Assembly: GCA_023404675.1 (NCBI GenBank)
Contig: JAEYAW010000013.1
Span: 310,001 to 374,000 of the forward strand
DNA from: Pseudomonadota bacterium
GTDB lineage: Bacteria > Pseudomonadota > Alphaproteobacteria > Rhizobiales > Xanthobacteraceae
Reading direction: 5' to 3'
Length of the DNA stretch: 64,000 bases
Position 1 is the stretch's first letter, and each line of letters begins with the position of its first letter. This document shows, piece after piece, positions 35,470-44,781 of the stretch. The translations under genes and the position numbers were made by a program. The notes under the pieces are model-generated. The model saw only the letters and a program-made list of their open reading frames with translations. It had not been told where the DNA came from and made no database searches.

Positions 35470-36339
35470 TCACACGTACTTCTTCATCTCTTCCATCACC
35501 AGCGCGCGGACGTCCTCGCGGCGCATGGAGAAGGCGATATTGGCGCGCACGAAGCCCGCACGCGAGCCGCAGTCGTGCCGCTCGCCGGCGAACGGCACAG
35601 CATAGAAGCCCTGGCTCTTCATCAGCGTCGCCATGCCGTCGGTGAGCTGGATCTCGCCGCCCGCGCCGCGCTCCTGCGCCTCCAGAATCTTGAAGATTTC
35701 CGGCTGCAGGATATAGCGGCCGGTGATCGAGAGGTTCGACGGGGCCTTCTCCCGTGCGGGCTTTTCCACCATCGCCGAGACCTTGCGGGCGCCGCCTGAC
35801 GTCTCCTCGACGCCGACGATGCCGTATTGGTGCACGCGGTCCATCGGCACTTCTTCCACGGCGAGCAGGTTGGATTTCTCCGGCAGGTCTCTGGCGGCCT
35901 CGACCATCTGCTTCAGGCAGCCCGGTGCGTTGAGCACCAGTTCGTCCGGCAGCAGCACCGCGAACGGCTCGTTGCCGACGATATCGCGCGCGCACCACAC
36001 CGCGTGGCCGAGGCCGAGCGGAATCTGCTGGCGGGTGAAGCTCATCGCGCCCGGCGGCGGCTGGTCGCGCTCCAGCAACTCCTGCTCCGCCTTCTTGCCG
36101 CGCTCGCGCAGGGTGGTGTCGAGCTCGAAGGAGCGGTCGAAGTGATCCTCGATTGCTTCCTTGTTGCGGCCGGTGACGAACACGAAATGCTCGATGCCGG
36201 CCTCTCGCGCCTCGTCCACCACATACTGGATCAGCGGGCGATCGACGATGGTCAGCATCTCCTTCGGCATCGCCTTGGTGGCGGGCAGCACGCGGGTGCC
36301 GAGACCGGCGACGGGGAAGACGGCTTTGCGGATTTTCAT
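35470..36339 (-). CDS. galU: UTP-glucose-1-phosphate uridylyltransferase
   Basis: The 289-residue nucleotidyltransferase makes UDP-glucose for cell-envelope polysaccharides. The N-terminal motif KAVFPVAGLGTRVLPATKA holds the nucleotide-binding glycines. Family segments IEHFVFVTGRNKEAIEDHFD and AVLLPDELVL are present. ATG 36339 gives the family N-terminus. It stands alone. Confidence 0.95.
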   Translation of the reverse strand: MKIRKAVFPVAGLGTRVLPATKAMPKEMLTIVDRPLIQYVVDEAREAGIEHFVFVTGRNKEAIEDHFDRSFELDTTLRERGKKAEQELLERDQPPPGAMSFTRQQIPLGLGHAVWCARDIVGNEPFAVLLPDELVLNAPGCLKQMVEAARDLPEKSNLLAVEEVPMDRVHQYGIVGVEETSGGARKVSAMVEKPAREKAPSNLSITGRYILQPEIFKILEAQERGAGGEIQLTDGMATLMKSQGFYAVPFAGERHDCGSRAGFVRANIAFSMRREDVRALVMEEMKKYV

Positions 36340-36545
36340 CAAGGACTCATTGCGAAATGGAACTGGCGGGACCACCGCGAGGTGGTAACGGGTATGCACC
36401 CAACAACAAAGGCCGTTCTATGAAGAGTGTTCCCGGAGCGGGTGCGGCATTTGTCGCCATCATTAAGGCATGCCTGTTAAGTTTATGGAAACCCTGAAGG
36501 GGCCTCCTAGCCCTTCATAGGGGAACAAACGACAGAGGTATCTGG

Positions 36546-37973
36546 ATGGTGTGTTTGCGCGGTTTGGCGGTGGCGGTGATGGTAACGGCGGCTCCTGTGG
36601 CGACGCAGGCGCAGCAGGGCGGCAATCCGCTGGCCATCTTCGACCGGCTGTTCACCACCGGCTCGATCCAGAGCAACGCGCCCGCACCGCCGCGCCCGGC
36701 GCGGCAGGCGCAGGCGGTGATTTCCGCTCCCGGCGCGGCTCCCGGCGCCTCGGCGGCTTCCGCGGCCACTGCGCCGGCCAAGCCGTGGAGCGGGGAGGAC
36801 GGCGCCTCCGGCCATCCGCTGATGACGGCGCAGGCGATTCGCGCCGCCGCCAATGATTTCGGCAACTGCATTGCGCGTTTCGAGCCGGAAGCCGCCCGGC
36901 GCGGCATTCCGTCCGGCAGCTATCGCCAGCTCACGGCAGGGCTCGAGCCGGATTTGCGGCTGATGGACCTGATGGATTCCCAGCCCGAATTCACCAAGTC
37001 GATCTGGGATTACATGGACGTGCTGGTCTCCGACGCGCGGATGGCGCGCGGGCGCGAAATTCTCGCCCAGTTCAAGCCGCAGTTCGATGCGGTGGAGCGC
37101 GCCTATGGCGTCGACCGCTATATCGTGGCGTCGATCTGGGGCATCGAGTCGAATTATTCGACCATGATGGGCGACCGCGACGTGGTGCAGTCGACCGCGA
37201 CGCTGGCCTGCGTCGGCCGCCGTCAGGCCTATTTCAAGGACGAATTCCTCACCGCACTGGAAATCCTGCATCGCGGCGACGTGCGGCGCGAGGCGATGCG
37301 CGGCTCCTGGGCCGGCGCGTTTGGCCCGACCCAGTTCATGCCGACAGCCTTCAAGCGCTTCGCGGTGGATTTCGACGGCGACGGCCGCCGCGACGTGGTG
37401 GAGAACGCCGCCGATCTGATCGCCTCCACCGCCAACAATCTGAAGAAGGACGGCTGGCAGAGCGGCCAGACCTGGGGCTACGAGGTCGTGGTGCCGCAGG
37501 GCTTCGATTACATGATGGCCGATCGCGGCAAGGTGCTGACGCTGGCGCAGTGGCAGCAGCACGGGCTGCGTCGGGCCAACGGCAAGCCGTTCCCGCGCGG
37601 CAGCGACAAGGCCTACCTGCTGGCGCCCGCCGGCGCGCAGGGGCCCGGCTTCCTGATGCTGCAGAATTTCCGCGCCATCATGAAATACAATCCGGCCGAA
37701 GCTTACGCGCTTGCCATCGGCCATTTTGCCGACCGGTTGCGCGGCGGCGAGCCGTTCGTGCAGCCCTGGCCCCGGCAGGAGCGGGTGCTGAGCCGCGCCG
37801 AGCGGCTGGAATTCCAGCAGTTGCTTGCCCAGCGCGGGTTCTATCGCGGCCAGCCGGACGGCCAGTTCGGCAGCGGCACGCGGGCGGCGGTGCGCGCGTT
37901 CCAGGCCTCGGTCGGCGCGCCGGCGGACGGGTTTCCTTCATCGGACGTGCTGGATCGTCTGCGGGGACAGTGA
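36546..37973 (+). CDS. Lytic murein transglycosylase, MltB type, with peptidoglycan-binding domain
   Basis: The 475-residue protein has a signal peptide (about 1-21), a proline/alanine linker (about 35-80), the SLT_2/MltB catalytic domain with the likely catalytic Glu in SIWGIESNYSTMMG, and AGAFGPTQFMPTAFKRFAVD. A C-terminal PG_binding_1 domain (about 415-470) is marked by GQFGSGTRAAVRAFQ. It cleaves peptidoglycan with 1,6-anhydro ring formation in the periplasm. An AGAGG site precedes the ATG. Confidence 0.93.
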   Translation: MVCLRGLAVAVMVTAAPVATQAQQGGNPLAIFDRLFTTGSIQSNAPAPPRPARQAQAVISAPGAAPGASAASAATAPAKPWSGEDGASGHPLMTAQAIRAAANDFGNCIARFEPEAARRGIPSGSYRQLTAGLEPDLRLMDLMDSQPEFTKSIWDYMDVLVSDARMARGREILAQFKPQFDAVERAYGVDRYIVASIWGIESNYSTMMGDRDVVQSTATLACVGRRQAYFKDEFLTALEILHRGDVRREAMRGSWAGAFGPTQFMPTAFKRFAVDFDGDGRRDVVENAADLIASTANNLKKDGWQSGQTWGYEVVVPQGFDYMMADRGKVLTLAQWQQHGLRRANGKPFPRGSDKAYLLAPAGAQGPGFLMLQNFRAIMKYNPAEAYALAIGHFADRLRGGEPFVQPWPRQERVLSRAERLEFQQLLAQRGFYRGQPDGQFGSGTRAAVRAFQASVGAPADGFPSSDVLDRLRGQ

Positions 37974-38061
37974 GGCCGCTGACGGCGGCTCGCGTCGACG
38001 GGCGGGCGGGGACGGGGATGGATTTTTGCGGCGCGCGGCCATTCATGGCCGGTCTGGTGGG

Positions 38062-38098
38062 GCGGCCCGCCGCAGGCCGGGCCGCTGGCTGTGTTTTT
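38062..38098 (+). terminator. Weak terminator candidate after the transglycosylase
   Basis: GCGGCCC and GGGCCGC form a 7-bp stem, with TTTTT eight bases further on (38094-38098). The gap between stem and T-run makes it weak. Confidence 0.35.
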
Positions 38099-38194
38099 GC
38101 CTGCGGACCGCCGCCACGAACGCTTGCCAAAGCGCGCCGCACCACCTAGTTTCCGGCCTCGCCTGCCGGGCCTGATGGCCTGCCGCGACGGATG

Positions 38195-38271
38195 CAGTTG
38201 TAGCTCAGTTGGTTAGAGCGCCTGTCTGTGGAACAGGAGGTCGGTGGTTCGAGCCCACCCAACTGTACCAA
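38195..38271 (+). tRNA. tRNA-His (GTG anticodon)
   Basis: The 77-base gene has a full cloverleaf: acceptor GCAGTTG / CAACTGT, D-arm with AGTTGGTTAGA, anticodon stem CCTGT-CTGTGGA-ACAGG with anticodon GTG, T-arm GGTGGTTCGAGCCCACC, discriminator A and encoded CCA. Confidence 0.95.
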
Positions 38272-38364
38272 CGAAATCAAGGCTCATATCCTGAATCGCC
38301 CCCCTGGATGGTGATCGCGACCGTCCGCGCCGGCGCGGAGGTCTTTCTCCGACGCGGGCTCTGT

Positions 38365-41300
38365 TCATTCCACGCCGGTTGTCATGACGGCGACGCTGGT
38401 TGCGCCCCGCGTCACGCCATCGGGCGTGATGAACCGGAGGATCATGCGGCTGTCCGCCGGGGCAAGCGCGACGGCGCCGGTGGCCCGCACGAAGGCGGTG
38501 TAGGTCGCGATCTCGCCGGTCGCCAGCGTGGCTGTCACCGAGGCGGCGGGCGCCGTCAGGCACGCGCCGGTGGTCGGATCGGTGCGGCAGAGCGTGACGG
38601 CGAGTGGCAGGTCCGCGCCGTTGTCGTCAAGCCGTGCGGTGATGTCCCCGGCCGCGCCGATGTTGATCGCCGCGGCCGCCAGCGCGCCATAGGAGCCGGC
38701 CGGAATGCGCAGCACGCCGTCTTGGCTCGGCGTGGCGCCGATCGCGACAAGGTCCGGCGTTGCCGTGGCCGCCGCAGACAGGCTGAACGTGTTCAGCGCC
38801 GTGACGCTGCGCACCGGTTGCGTGTTGGCGCAGCCGAACACAAGGGCTATGTCGGCCGCCGCGAGATCGACGGTCGGCGTGACCGTCGTGACGAAGGTTT
38901 GCGCTGCTCCCGGAGCGATATCTACGGGCGCGTCCACGTTGCCGCTGGGCATGTTGTCGGTCGCGTTGGTGGTCTGGAACGCGAAGGTGGCGGGAAAGCC
39001 CGGCGGCAGAGTGATACCGCATCCGGTGGCCGACGCGCTTCCGCCGTTGATGACAGTAGAGAATGCCGTGGCGGGCGTTCCGGTTAGAACCGAGCGCGAA
39101 GTGGGCAGGACCGCCGCGACCAGCGTGGGGGTCGAGGGCGTCTGTGTCCAGTTCAACAGATAGCTGCCGCTTGCGCCGTCGCGGCCGTCGACGACGATCC
39201 TGTAGGTCGTGCCGGCGATCGCCGCGAAGCCGAGGCGGCTGTGCGATATGTTGGGGGCGATGTTGTCGTTCTGTGCGATCAGGGTGAGCGATCCGGGCGC
39301 GTCCCCCGTGTAGACCGCGAGCGTGGTGTCAAACAGCGAGCCCGAGGTGTCGAGGCTGACCGTGCCGCTGGCCGGCGCGGTCCAGGCGCACCATACCGAA
39401 TGGCTGGCGGGCGCTCCCGCGTGCGCGGGTTCTCCGCTCTCGGCGGTGGCGGCGGCCGTGCTGCCCACCGCCGTTCCGGTCACGCCGGCGATGGCCGTTG
39501 CGCTGGCGAAGGCGTCGGCGCAGCTCTGGACGACGGTTTGCAACAGCGGCGACGACGTGGAAGCCGCGTAGTTGGCACCGCCGTCGTAGGAGGCCGTCAG
39601 ACTGTGGCCGCCCGCCGCAAGCGACGACGTGCCGTAGCTCGCCACGCCGCCGGCAAGCGATCCGGTGCCAAGCACGGCCGGGCCATCGTGGAACGTCACC
39701 GTCCCGCTGATCGACCCGCCCGACTGCGACGTCACGTTCGCTGTCAGCGTGATGGTGTCGCCATGGCTGCCTGGGCTGGCCGATGAGGTCAGCGTGATGG
39801 TGGTCCCGGCTTTCGTGATATTTCCGCTCGTCGGCCGGGTCGCGATCTGGGCCGTCAGGCTGGTGTCGGAGGCCCTGATTGAATAGCTGAAGCTGCCCGC
39901 ATTGGTCAGAAGTCCGGAGACGACGCCGGTGCTTGCATTCAAACTGGTGCCGGCCGGCAGCGAGCCGCTGGCGAGCGTGTAGACATATGGCGGGGTGCCG
40001 CCGCTCGCATTGTTGGCCTGCGAGTAATCCTGACCGACCTGCAGGGTTGCGGACGCGGTCGAGGCCAGTGCCAGCGGGGTGATGTAATCGTAGAGCTGTG
40101 TCCCGGTGCCTGTGCCGCCCGGCGTGGTCACGGCCACATCGACGCGGCCGGCGGGATGGGCGGGCGCTGTGGCTGTTATAGTGGTGGCGCTTGCAACGTT
40201 GATATCGGTGGCGGAGGCACCGCCGATGGTTACCGTCGCTCCGCTGACGAACTCCGAACCGGTGATCGTGATGGCCGTGCCGCCGGCGACAAGGCCCGTA
40301 TTCGGAGCGATCGCCGCCACGGTCGGCGCGGGCAGATAAGTGAACTGATCGGCAGGGACGATCGCGCTGGAGCCGGCGGGCGTGGTGACCACGACATCCA
40401 CGACCCCGGCCGGTTGCGTCGGCGCGTTCGTGGTCACGGTCGTGTCGTCCACGACCGTGAAGGCCGCCGCGGCGACGGAGCCGAAGGTCACGGATGTCGC
40501 CCCGATCAAACCCGTTCCGGTGATCGTCACTTCCGAGCCGCCCGCTCCCGCTGCGGGAGCAATTCCCGTCACGGAGGGGACCGAGGCGTTTATGAAGCAG
40601 ACCGACACGTCGCTGAGCGTGGGGGTCAGGGTCGCATCGGCCGTGCTCAGATAGGCGCGATACTGAAGGTATCTGTGTCCGTTGAATTGCGCAAGCGACG
40701 CTCCGCTGGTGGTGAAATACGATGCCGCCGTTCCGTCCGGGCCGACGAAATTGAATGGGCCGCTCGCGTCGGTGCTGGCGGCGATCTGGAATTGCACGCT
40801 CGTGCCGGCAGGAGCGGCGGCGTTCCACGACAGCGTGTTCCAGAATACGGTGGTTCCTGCCGGCGGAGCGGCGTCCTTGAGGCCCGAGATGATATCGCCC
40901 GATGCGGCGAAGCCCGCGCGCATGTGGACAATGAACCCGGCATCTGTCGAAGTGCCGCCGGTCAATGGAATCGACCACACCGTGCCGCTCGATGCTCCGG
41001 CAATGCGCGTCCCGCCTGCGTAGACATCCGAACCCGAGGTGGAGCTTCCGCTGCGTGTCAGCGCGTAGGTCCCCGGCGCCGGGTTCGCCGTCGCGCGGAT
41101 CACCAGCGCGTATTGTGTGCCGGAGGTCAAAGTCGGCCGGCTTGAAAACGTCGCGGTATGAAATGCCGACGAGGCGTCCGAAAATCCGGAGACTGTCGCG
41201 GATGCGATATCGGCCCCTGTCGGCAGGCCGCCGCTGGTCGCTCTCAGCGAAAGCGTAAGGTCCGGCGTCGATCCCGTGCAGCCGGAACAGAACAGATTGA

Positions 41301-41688
41301 TATCAACGCTCACCAATTCCCCGGTCGCGGAAGGCGTGAAGGTTTGCCCGCCCCATGTGGTCGTGGTGATGCCCACCCCGCTCGTTCCGAGCGTCTGGTT
41401 CTGCTGGTTGATCGTTACAGGCTCCGCCAGAACGATCTCGCCGGGACTGCTCGCCAGATCGCAATCGGTGGCGACGCCCGCCTGAAAATCGGCTTGCGTG
41501 GTGTCTATCAAACACGCGGCCGCCGCCGTGTGAAGCGGCATCGTGGCGAAAGCCGCCGGCGCGAGCACCGCGAGCAGCAACAGCCGAAGGGACAGGCGTT
41601 TCGGGGGCGATTCAGGAAAACGTCGGCGCGCAGCCTTGCGGTTCTGTGCGGCCCACGTCTTTAATTTGTCCTGGATGGACGACAGCAT
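38365..41688 (-). CDS. Large secreted multi-domain protein with shared C-terminal module
   Basis: From ATG 41688 the protein has 1107 residues; a longer open frame runs to 41910. A basic N-terminus precedes a signal-like helix (about 32-58). Domains in order: an N-terminal beta domain like the choice-of-anchor/DUF4082 type (TTTWGGQTFTPSATGELVSV); a fibronectin-like stretch; two IPT/TIG domains (VTGIAPAAGAGGSEVTITGTG, then VAAIAPNTGLVAGGTAITIT); a putative Ig domain (PPYVYTLASGSLPAGTSLN); one Ig-like repeat; a PPC-like domain starting CADAFASA; and the module shared with the 4.9 and 42.5 kb proteins (855-1107). No anchor signal is visible. Function is unknown; secretion and binding are inferred. 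Confidence 0.82.
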   Translation of the reverse strand: MLSSIQDKLKTWAAQNRKAARRRFPESPPKRLSLRLLLLAVLAPAAFATMPLHTAAAACLIDTTQADFQAGVATDCDLASSPGEIVLAEPVTINQQNQTLGTSGVGITTTTWGGQTFTPSATGELVSVDINLFCSGCTGSTPDLTLSLRATSGGLPTGADIASATVSGFSDASSAFHTATFSSRPTLTSGTQYALVIRATANPAPGTYALTRSGSSTSGSDVYAGGTRIAGASSGTVWSIPLTGGTSTDAGFIVHMRAGFAASGDIISGLKDAAPPAGTTVFWNTLSWNAAAPAGTSVQFQIAASTDASGPFNFVGPDGTAASYFTTSGASLAQFNGHRYLQYRAYLSTADATLTPTLSDVSVCFINASVPSVTGIAPAAGAGGSEVTITGTGLIGATSVTFGSVAAAAFTVVDDTTVTTNAPTQPAGVVDVVVTTPAGSSAIVPADQFTYLPAPTVAAIAPNTGLVAGGTAITITGSEFVSGATVTIGGASATDINVASATTITATAPAHPAGRVDVAVTTPGGTGTGTQLYDYITPLALASTASATLQVGQDYSQANNASGGTPPYVYTLASGSLPAGTSLNASTGVVSGLLTNAGSFSYSIRASDTSLTAQIATRPTSGNITKAGTTITLTSSASPGSHGDTITLTANVTSQSGGSISGTVTFHDGPAVLGTGSLAGGVASYGTSSLAAGGHSLTASYDGGANYAASTSSPLLQTVVQSCADAFASATAIAGVTGTAVGSTAAATAESGEPAHAGAPASHSVWCAWTAPASGTVSLDTSGSLFDTTLAVYTGDAPGSLTLIAQNDNIAPNISHSRLGFAAIAGTTYRIVVDGRDGASGSYLLNWTQTPSTPTLVAAVLPTSRSVLTGTPATAFSTVINGGSASATGCGITLPPGFPATFAFQTTNATDNMPSGNVDAPVDIAPGAAQTFVTTVTPTVDLAAADIALVFGCANTQPVRSVTALNTFSLSAAATATPDLVAIGATPSQDGVLRIPAGSYGALAAAAINIGAAGDITARLDDNGADLPLAVTLCRTDPTTGACLTAPAASVTATLATGEIATYTAFVRATGAVALAPADSRMILRFITPDGVTRGATSVAVMTTGVE

Positions 41689-42158
41689 GCTCAAAGCCCC
41701 CACAGCATTCGTCTCCTTTCGCACGGCAGGATACGCGCGGCAACTGCGTCGGGTGGGTGAAGCGCCGATCGCTTCGCGGCGACCGGCACCGGCATTCGTT
41801 CGGCGGAGATTTGGAAGCTCCGGGCAACGGCGTGTAACGAGCTTTGAATCCAGGATCGCCAAGGCGACAGCGAGACGTCCGGGGAAACCCATGCCACGGA
41901 TTTTTGACACGGATTTTTTGGCACGGATTTTTTTGGCGCGGATTTTTTTGGCGCGGATTTTTTGGACGGGGACTTTTTTTGATCTTTAACTCCGTCCTCG
42001 GCTGCTCTGTATGAGAGCGCATGTAGCATGGTAGGCGCATCGCCGTGGCATGTCCCGTCTCACTGAACAGACTTGTGTATTCAACGCTGCGATCGAGGGG
42101 CAGGCGACAGCGAGGCGTGCCGCGCGGCCGTCTCCTTATGCTTATGCGTTCGCCGGCA
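41689..42158. other. Intergenic region, 470 bp, with T-tract repeats
   Basis: It contains five tandem units C(A/G)CGGATTTTT(T/TT)GG (41895-41968, listed separately) and the promoter side of the secreted protein gene. Lysine-rich short reading frames here are products of the A/T tracts and are not supported as genes. Confidence 0.5.
41895..41968. repeat. Tandem T-tract repeat, five units with variable T number
   Basis: The units CACGGATTTTTGA, CACGGATTTTTTGG, CACGGATTTTTTTGG, CGCGGATTTTTTTGG and CGCGGATTTTTTGG follow each other directly. The T-runs are 5, 6, 7, 7 and 6 long. Homopolymers of this kind are prone to slippage. The array lies about 207 bases upstream of the secreted protein start. 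Confidence 0.85.
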
Positions 42159-42339
42159 TTTATGCGCTCGCCGGTATCTGAAACCCGCGCAGGCGGCGCA
42201 ACACATGTGTCACGATGAGCCCATGGATGCCGAGGGCGCATGCGATGCCGAGCAAGTGATAACTCCATGGGACGCCTTGTCCGACAAGCGCGATGATCCG
42301 GCCCGCGGCGGGCAGGAACAGCACGCTGGCGGTCGCGAG
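42159..42339 (-). pseudogene. Truncated duplicate of the HXXEE membrane protein gene (3' end only)
   Basis: About 180 bases match the 3' end of the gene at 45959-46549 at high identity: the leftward reading gives VGQGVPWSYHLLGIACALG and then VLRRLRGFQIPASA-stop. It has three bases missing relative to the intact copy, several substitutions, and no 5' part. A short duplication of the stop region (GGCGAGCGCATAAATGCCGGCGAACGCATAA, split here for length) follows. It is a remnant, not a gene. Confidence 0.85.
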
Positions 42340-42462
42340 CTCTTCGACGATGCGGCGAGCAGGCGACAGCCGGGAGCTGTCCCGCCACTATTGCGGCCCG
42401 CCGCTATTCCGGAAATCTGCCGGACGGCCGATCGACCACTCTGACCTGCGCCCCTCGCTGGC

Positions 42463-44781
42463 TCATTGAGTCCTCACCGCGACGCTCGAACCTCCCACCG
42501 GCAGGTCTCCCTGCTTGCAGGTGAAGAACGCACGCGTATTGACCGGATCCAGCGGGACCGCCTGCCCAAGCCCCTGGATGAAGGTGGCGAAGAAGGCTGT
42601 CTCGTTGGTGCCGACGGTGACCGTGGACGAGACTCCCGGCGTTGCCGGATTGATGCACTGGCCCTGATTGTTGGTCTGGCAGATCGAGAGCTGGAACGGG
42701 GCAGGGCGCGGCTCCTCGCCATACGGCGTCGTGCCCGGAGCGCATGTCACGGTCCCGGGCGCCGAAATGTTGATCGACGACGTGACCATGAGTCCGGTGC
42801 CGTTGACGCCTGGAATGTTGGCGATGCCGTCATGAGTGAAGGTGTCGGCAATCGACAGCATGTCCGGGATCGGAGCGGTGCCGACGGTGAGCATGAACGT
42901 GTTGACCCCGTAAATCGTCGCCGCCGGGGAGGTGTTGTTGCAGCGGAACGCCAGCGGGATATCGTCGGAGAAGGTCTGCGACGCCGAGACCGAGAACACA
43001 AAGCTTTGTGTCGCTCCGGCCGGAATGTCGACCGGATCGTTCTGTGTCCCGATCGGCACGTTCTGGGAGTCCGTGCGCTGATAGTTGAGGACGGCCGGGA
43101 TGCCACCGGGCAGCACGACCGAGCAGCCCGTGGCGTCCGTTGCTCCGGTATTGATGATCGACGCGAACGCGGTGACCGGCGTGCCGCCAAGAACGCCGGT
43201 GCGGGCATTCGGCAGGACCGCGGCGGCCAGAGTGCCTCCGCCTCCGCCCCCGCCCCGGCAGAAGGACATAAAGGTCTGTGCCGTCGGCAGCGGAGTCTGC
43301 GTGGTGTTTTCCAGGCCGTTGGCGCCACCGACGGTAATGATGACGCCGGTCCCCGGAATGCCCTTGAACGACACGGCGTCGTCGATGGAGAATGCGTAGG
43401 CGTTCGACGCCAGCGTCTGGTGGACGAGCTTGACGTAGGGATTGAAGTGCTGGGCGGCCGGGACCGTCGGATCGAAGAAATTGTACTGCAGCTCGCAATA
43501 GGTCTGAATCACCTGATCATAGCGCGGCTGTCTGGAGAGCGGCCCGACCGAGCCGGGGCAGTTCGGAAACTGCACCCAACCGTAGACGTCGCGCAGGAAC
43601 AATCCCGTGTCCGGAAGTGGCTGGCCCGGAAAACACGCCCGGTAGGCGTCCACGAAGAACTGGTTCACATCCCTGATCTTCACGCAGGTGGTGCTGGTGT
43701 CCGCCGTCGAGGTCGTGCAGTTCAGCCACAGGTCCAGCGTGGCCTTGGCCAAGGGCGGCAATTGGCGATCCACCGTCGGTGTGTAGGACGACAGAATCGG
43801 AGGCGCCGGAGGCAGTCCCGCCCGGAACGTTTCAGCGTACACCGTGTTCGTCGAGGGGACGAAGGGCTCCGGATAGGGGCTCACGCCGCCGGGGCAGACC
43901 TGCGGAATCTGGAGGTTCGGCGGGCTGTAGCACGCCGGCAGGTAGACCGGCCATCCGGCGCCGCCGTTCGCAAAAGCCGCCAGACCGTTCCTGAACGTCG
44001 TTACGTCTTCGGTCGATCCGAGAAACGCGTTGGCCGGGGTGTTGTTGTCCTTCGCCCCGATGGCGACGGGCAGGTAAATATTGTCGACGCCCGAGATATT
44101 ATAGTTCACCTGGTTGAGATTGATGCTGAGCGTCGGGTCGAGCGGCGGGCCCTGAGCGGCTGCGAATGTATATTCCACCAATTGAAAATAAAGGCCGGCT
44201 GGAATTCCGGGATTGTAGCCCTTCATCTCCACCGTGCAGGCGATGGTGCCCGTGCAGGTCGGAACCGCGGCGCCCGCGTAAGGAACGACGTCGAACGGCG
44301 GTACGTAATTGCCCATCGTGTCGTCGTTGGCATTGTACGCAGCGGTCAGACCGGCGATGTCATCGAAGATGAAAACGCGCGCGGCGTTCCACCAGTCGAT
44401 GAACTGATCATCGACCTTACCCAGATTGTTCGCGTCCGCCGCCAGCAGCTGGGTATAGAACGGAAGCGTGACGGTGACGGAGCCGCCCGGCGCGATGCCG
44501 GTGGTCCGGTTGACGAAGATTCTGTAGTTCAGCTTGGTTTGAAAGACCTGCGTCGAAACGTCCGCGACGTTGAATTGCGCCTGCATCCACAGATCCGAAA
44601 CCGGCACGACGCCGGGGCCCGAAGGCGTGAACTTCGCGCCGATAAAAATCACCGGAAAGATCGTGTGATCTGTCGAATTGTTGACGACGGTGATCGTTTT
44701 CGTCGGAACGGGTTGGGCGTTGGCGTTGACAATGCTGCCGACGAGAATGGTGCAGATGAGGAACGCGCAAAGGCGAAGCAT
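42463..44781 (-). CDS. Secreted protein with thaumatin/GH64-like N-terminal part and shared C-terminal module
   Basis: The 772-residue protein has a signal peptide (about 1-22, ending NANAQ). Residues about 25-500 resemble the beta-sandwich of thaumatin-like and GH64 beta-1,3-glucanase proteins: it opens TKTITVVNNSTDHTIFPVIF, has NISGVDNIYLPVAIG (compare the family D.VDG.NLP), and later AYAFSIDDAVSFKG with a closing VIITVGG strand. A glycine run (about 509-515) leads into the module shared with the 4.9 and 38.4 kb proteins (517-772). Fold assignment of the N-terminal part is by eye; glucan binding or cleavage is only a suggestion. Confidence 0.72.
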   Translation of the reverse strand: MLRLCAFLICTILVGSIVNANAQPVPTKTITVVNNSTDHTIFPVIFIGAKFTPSGPGVVPVSDLWMQAQFNVADVSTQVFQTKLNYRIFVNRTTGIAPGGSVTVTLPFYTQLLAADANNLGKVDDQFIDWWNAARVFIFDDIAGLTAAYNANDDTMGNYVPPFDVVPYAGAAVPTCTGTIACTVEMKGYNPGIPAGLYFQLVEYTFAAAQGPPLDPTLSINLNQVNYNISGVDNIYLPVAIGAKDNNTPANAFLGSTEDVTTFRNGLAAFANGGAGWPVYLPACYSPPNLQIPQVCPGGVSPYPEPFVPSTNTVYAETFRAGLPPAPPILSSYTPTVDRQLPPLAKATLDLWLNCTTSTADTSTTCVKIRDVNQFFVDAYRACFPGQPLPDTGLFLRDVYGWVQFPNCPGSVGPLSRQPRYDQVIQTYCELQYNFFDPTVPAAQHFNPYVKLVHQTLASNAYAFSIDDAVSFKGIPGTGVIITVGGANGLENTTQTPLPTAQTFMSFCRGGGGGGGTLAAAVLPNARTGVLGGTPVTAFASIINTGATDATGCSVVLPGGIPAVLNYQRTDSQNVPIGTQNDPVDIPAGATQSFVFSVSASQTFSDDIPLAFRCNNTSPAATIYGVNTFMLTVGTAPIPDMLSIADTFTHDGIANIPGVNGTGLMVTSSINISAPGTVTCAPGTTPYGEEPRPAPFQLSICQTNNQGQCINPATPGVSSTVTVGTNETAFFATFIQGLGQAVPLDPVNTRAFFTCKQGDLPVGGSSVAVRTQ

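Noticed and set aside
41895..41968. Possible CRISPR array
   Set aside because: Units are 13-15 bases in direct contact with no spacers, and no cas genes are nearby.
41691..42029. Lysine-rich small frame through the T-tract array
   Set aside because: Its sequence is a translation of the homopolymer repeats; not a credible gene.
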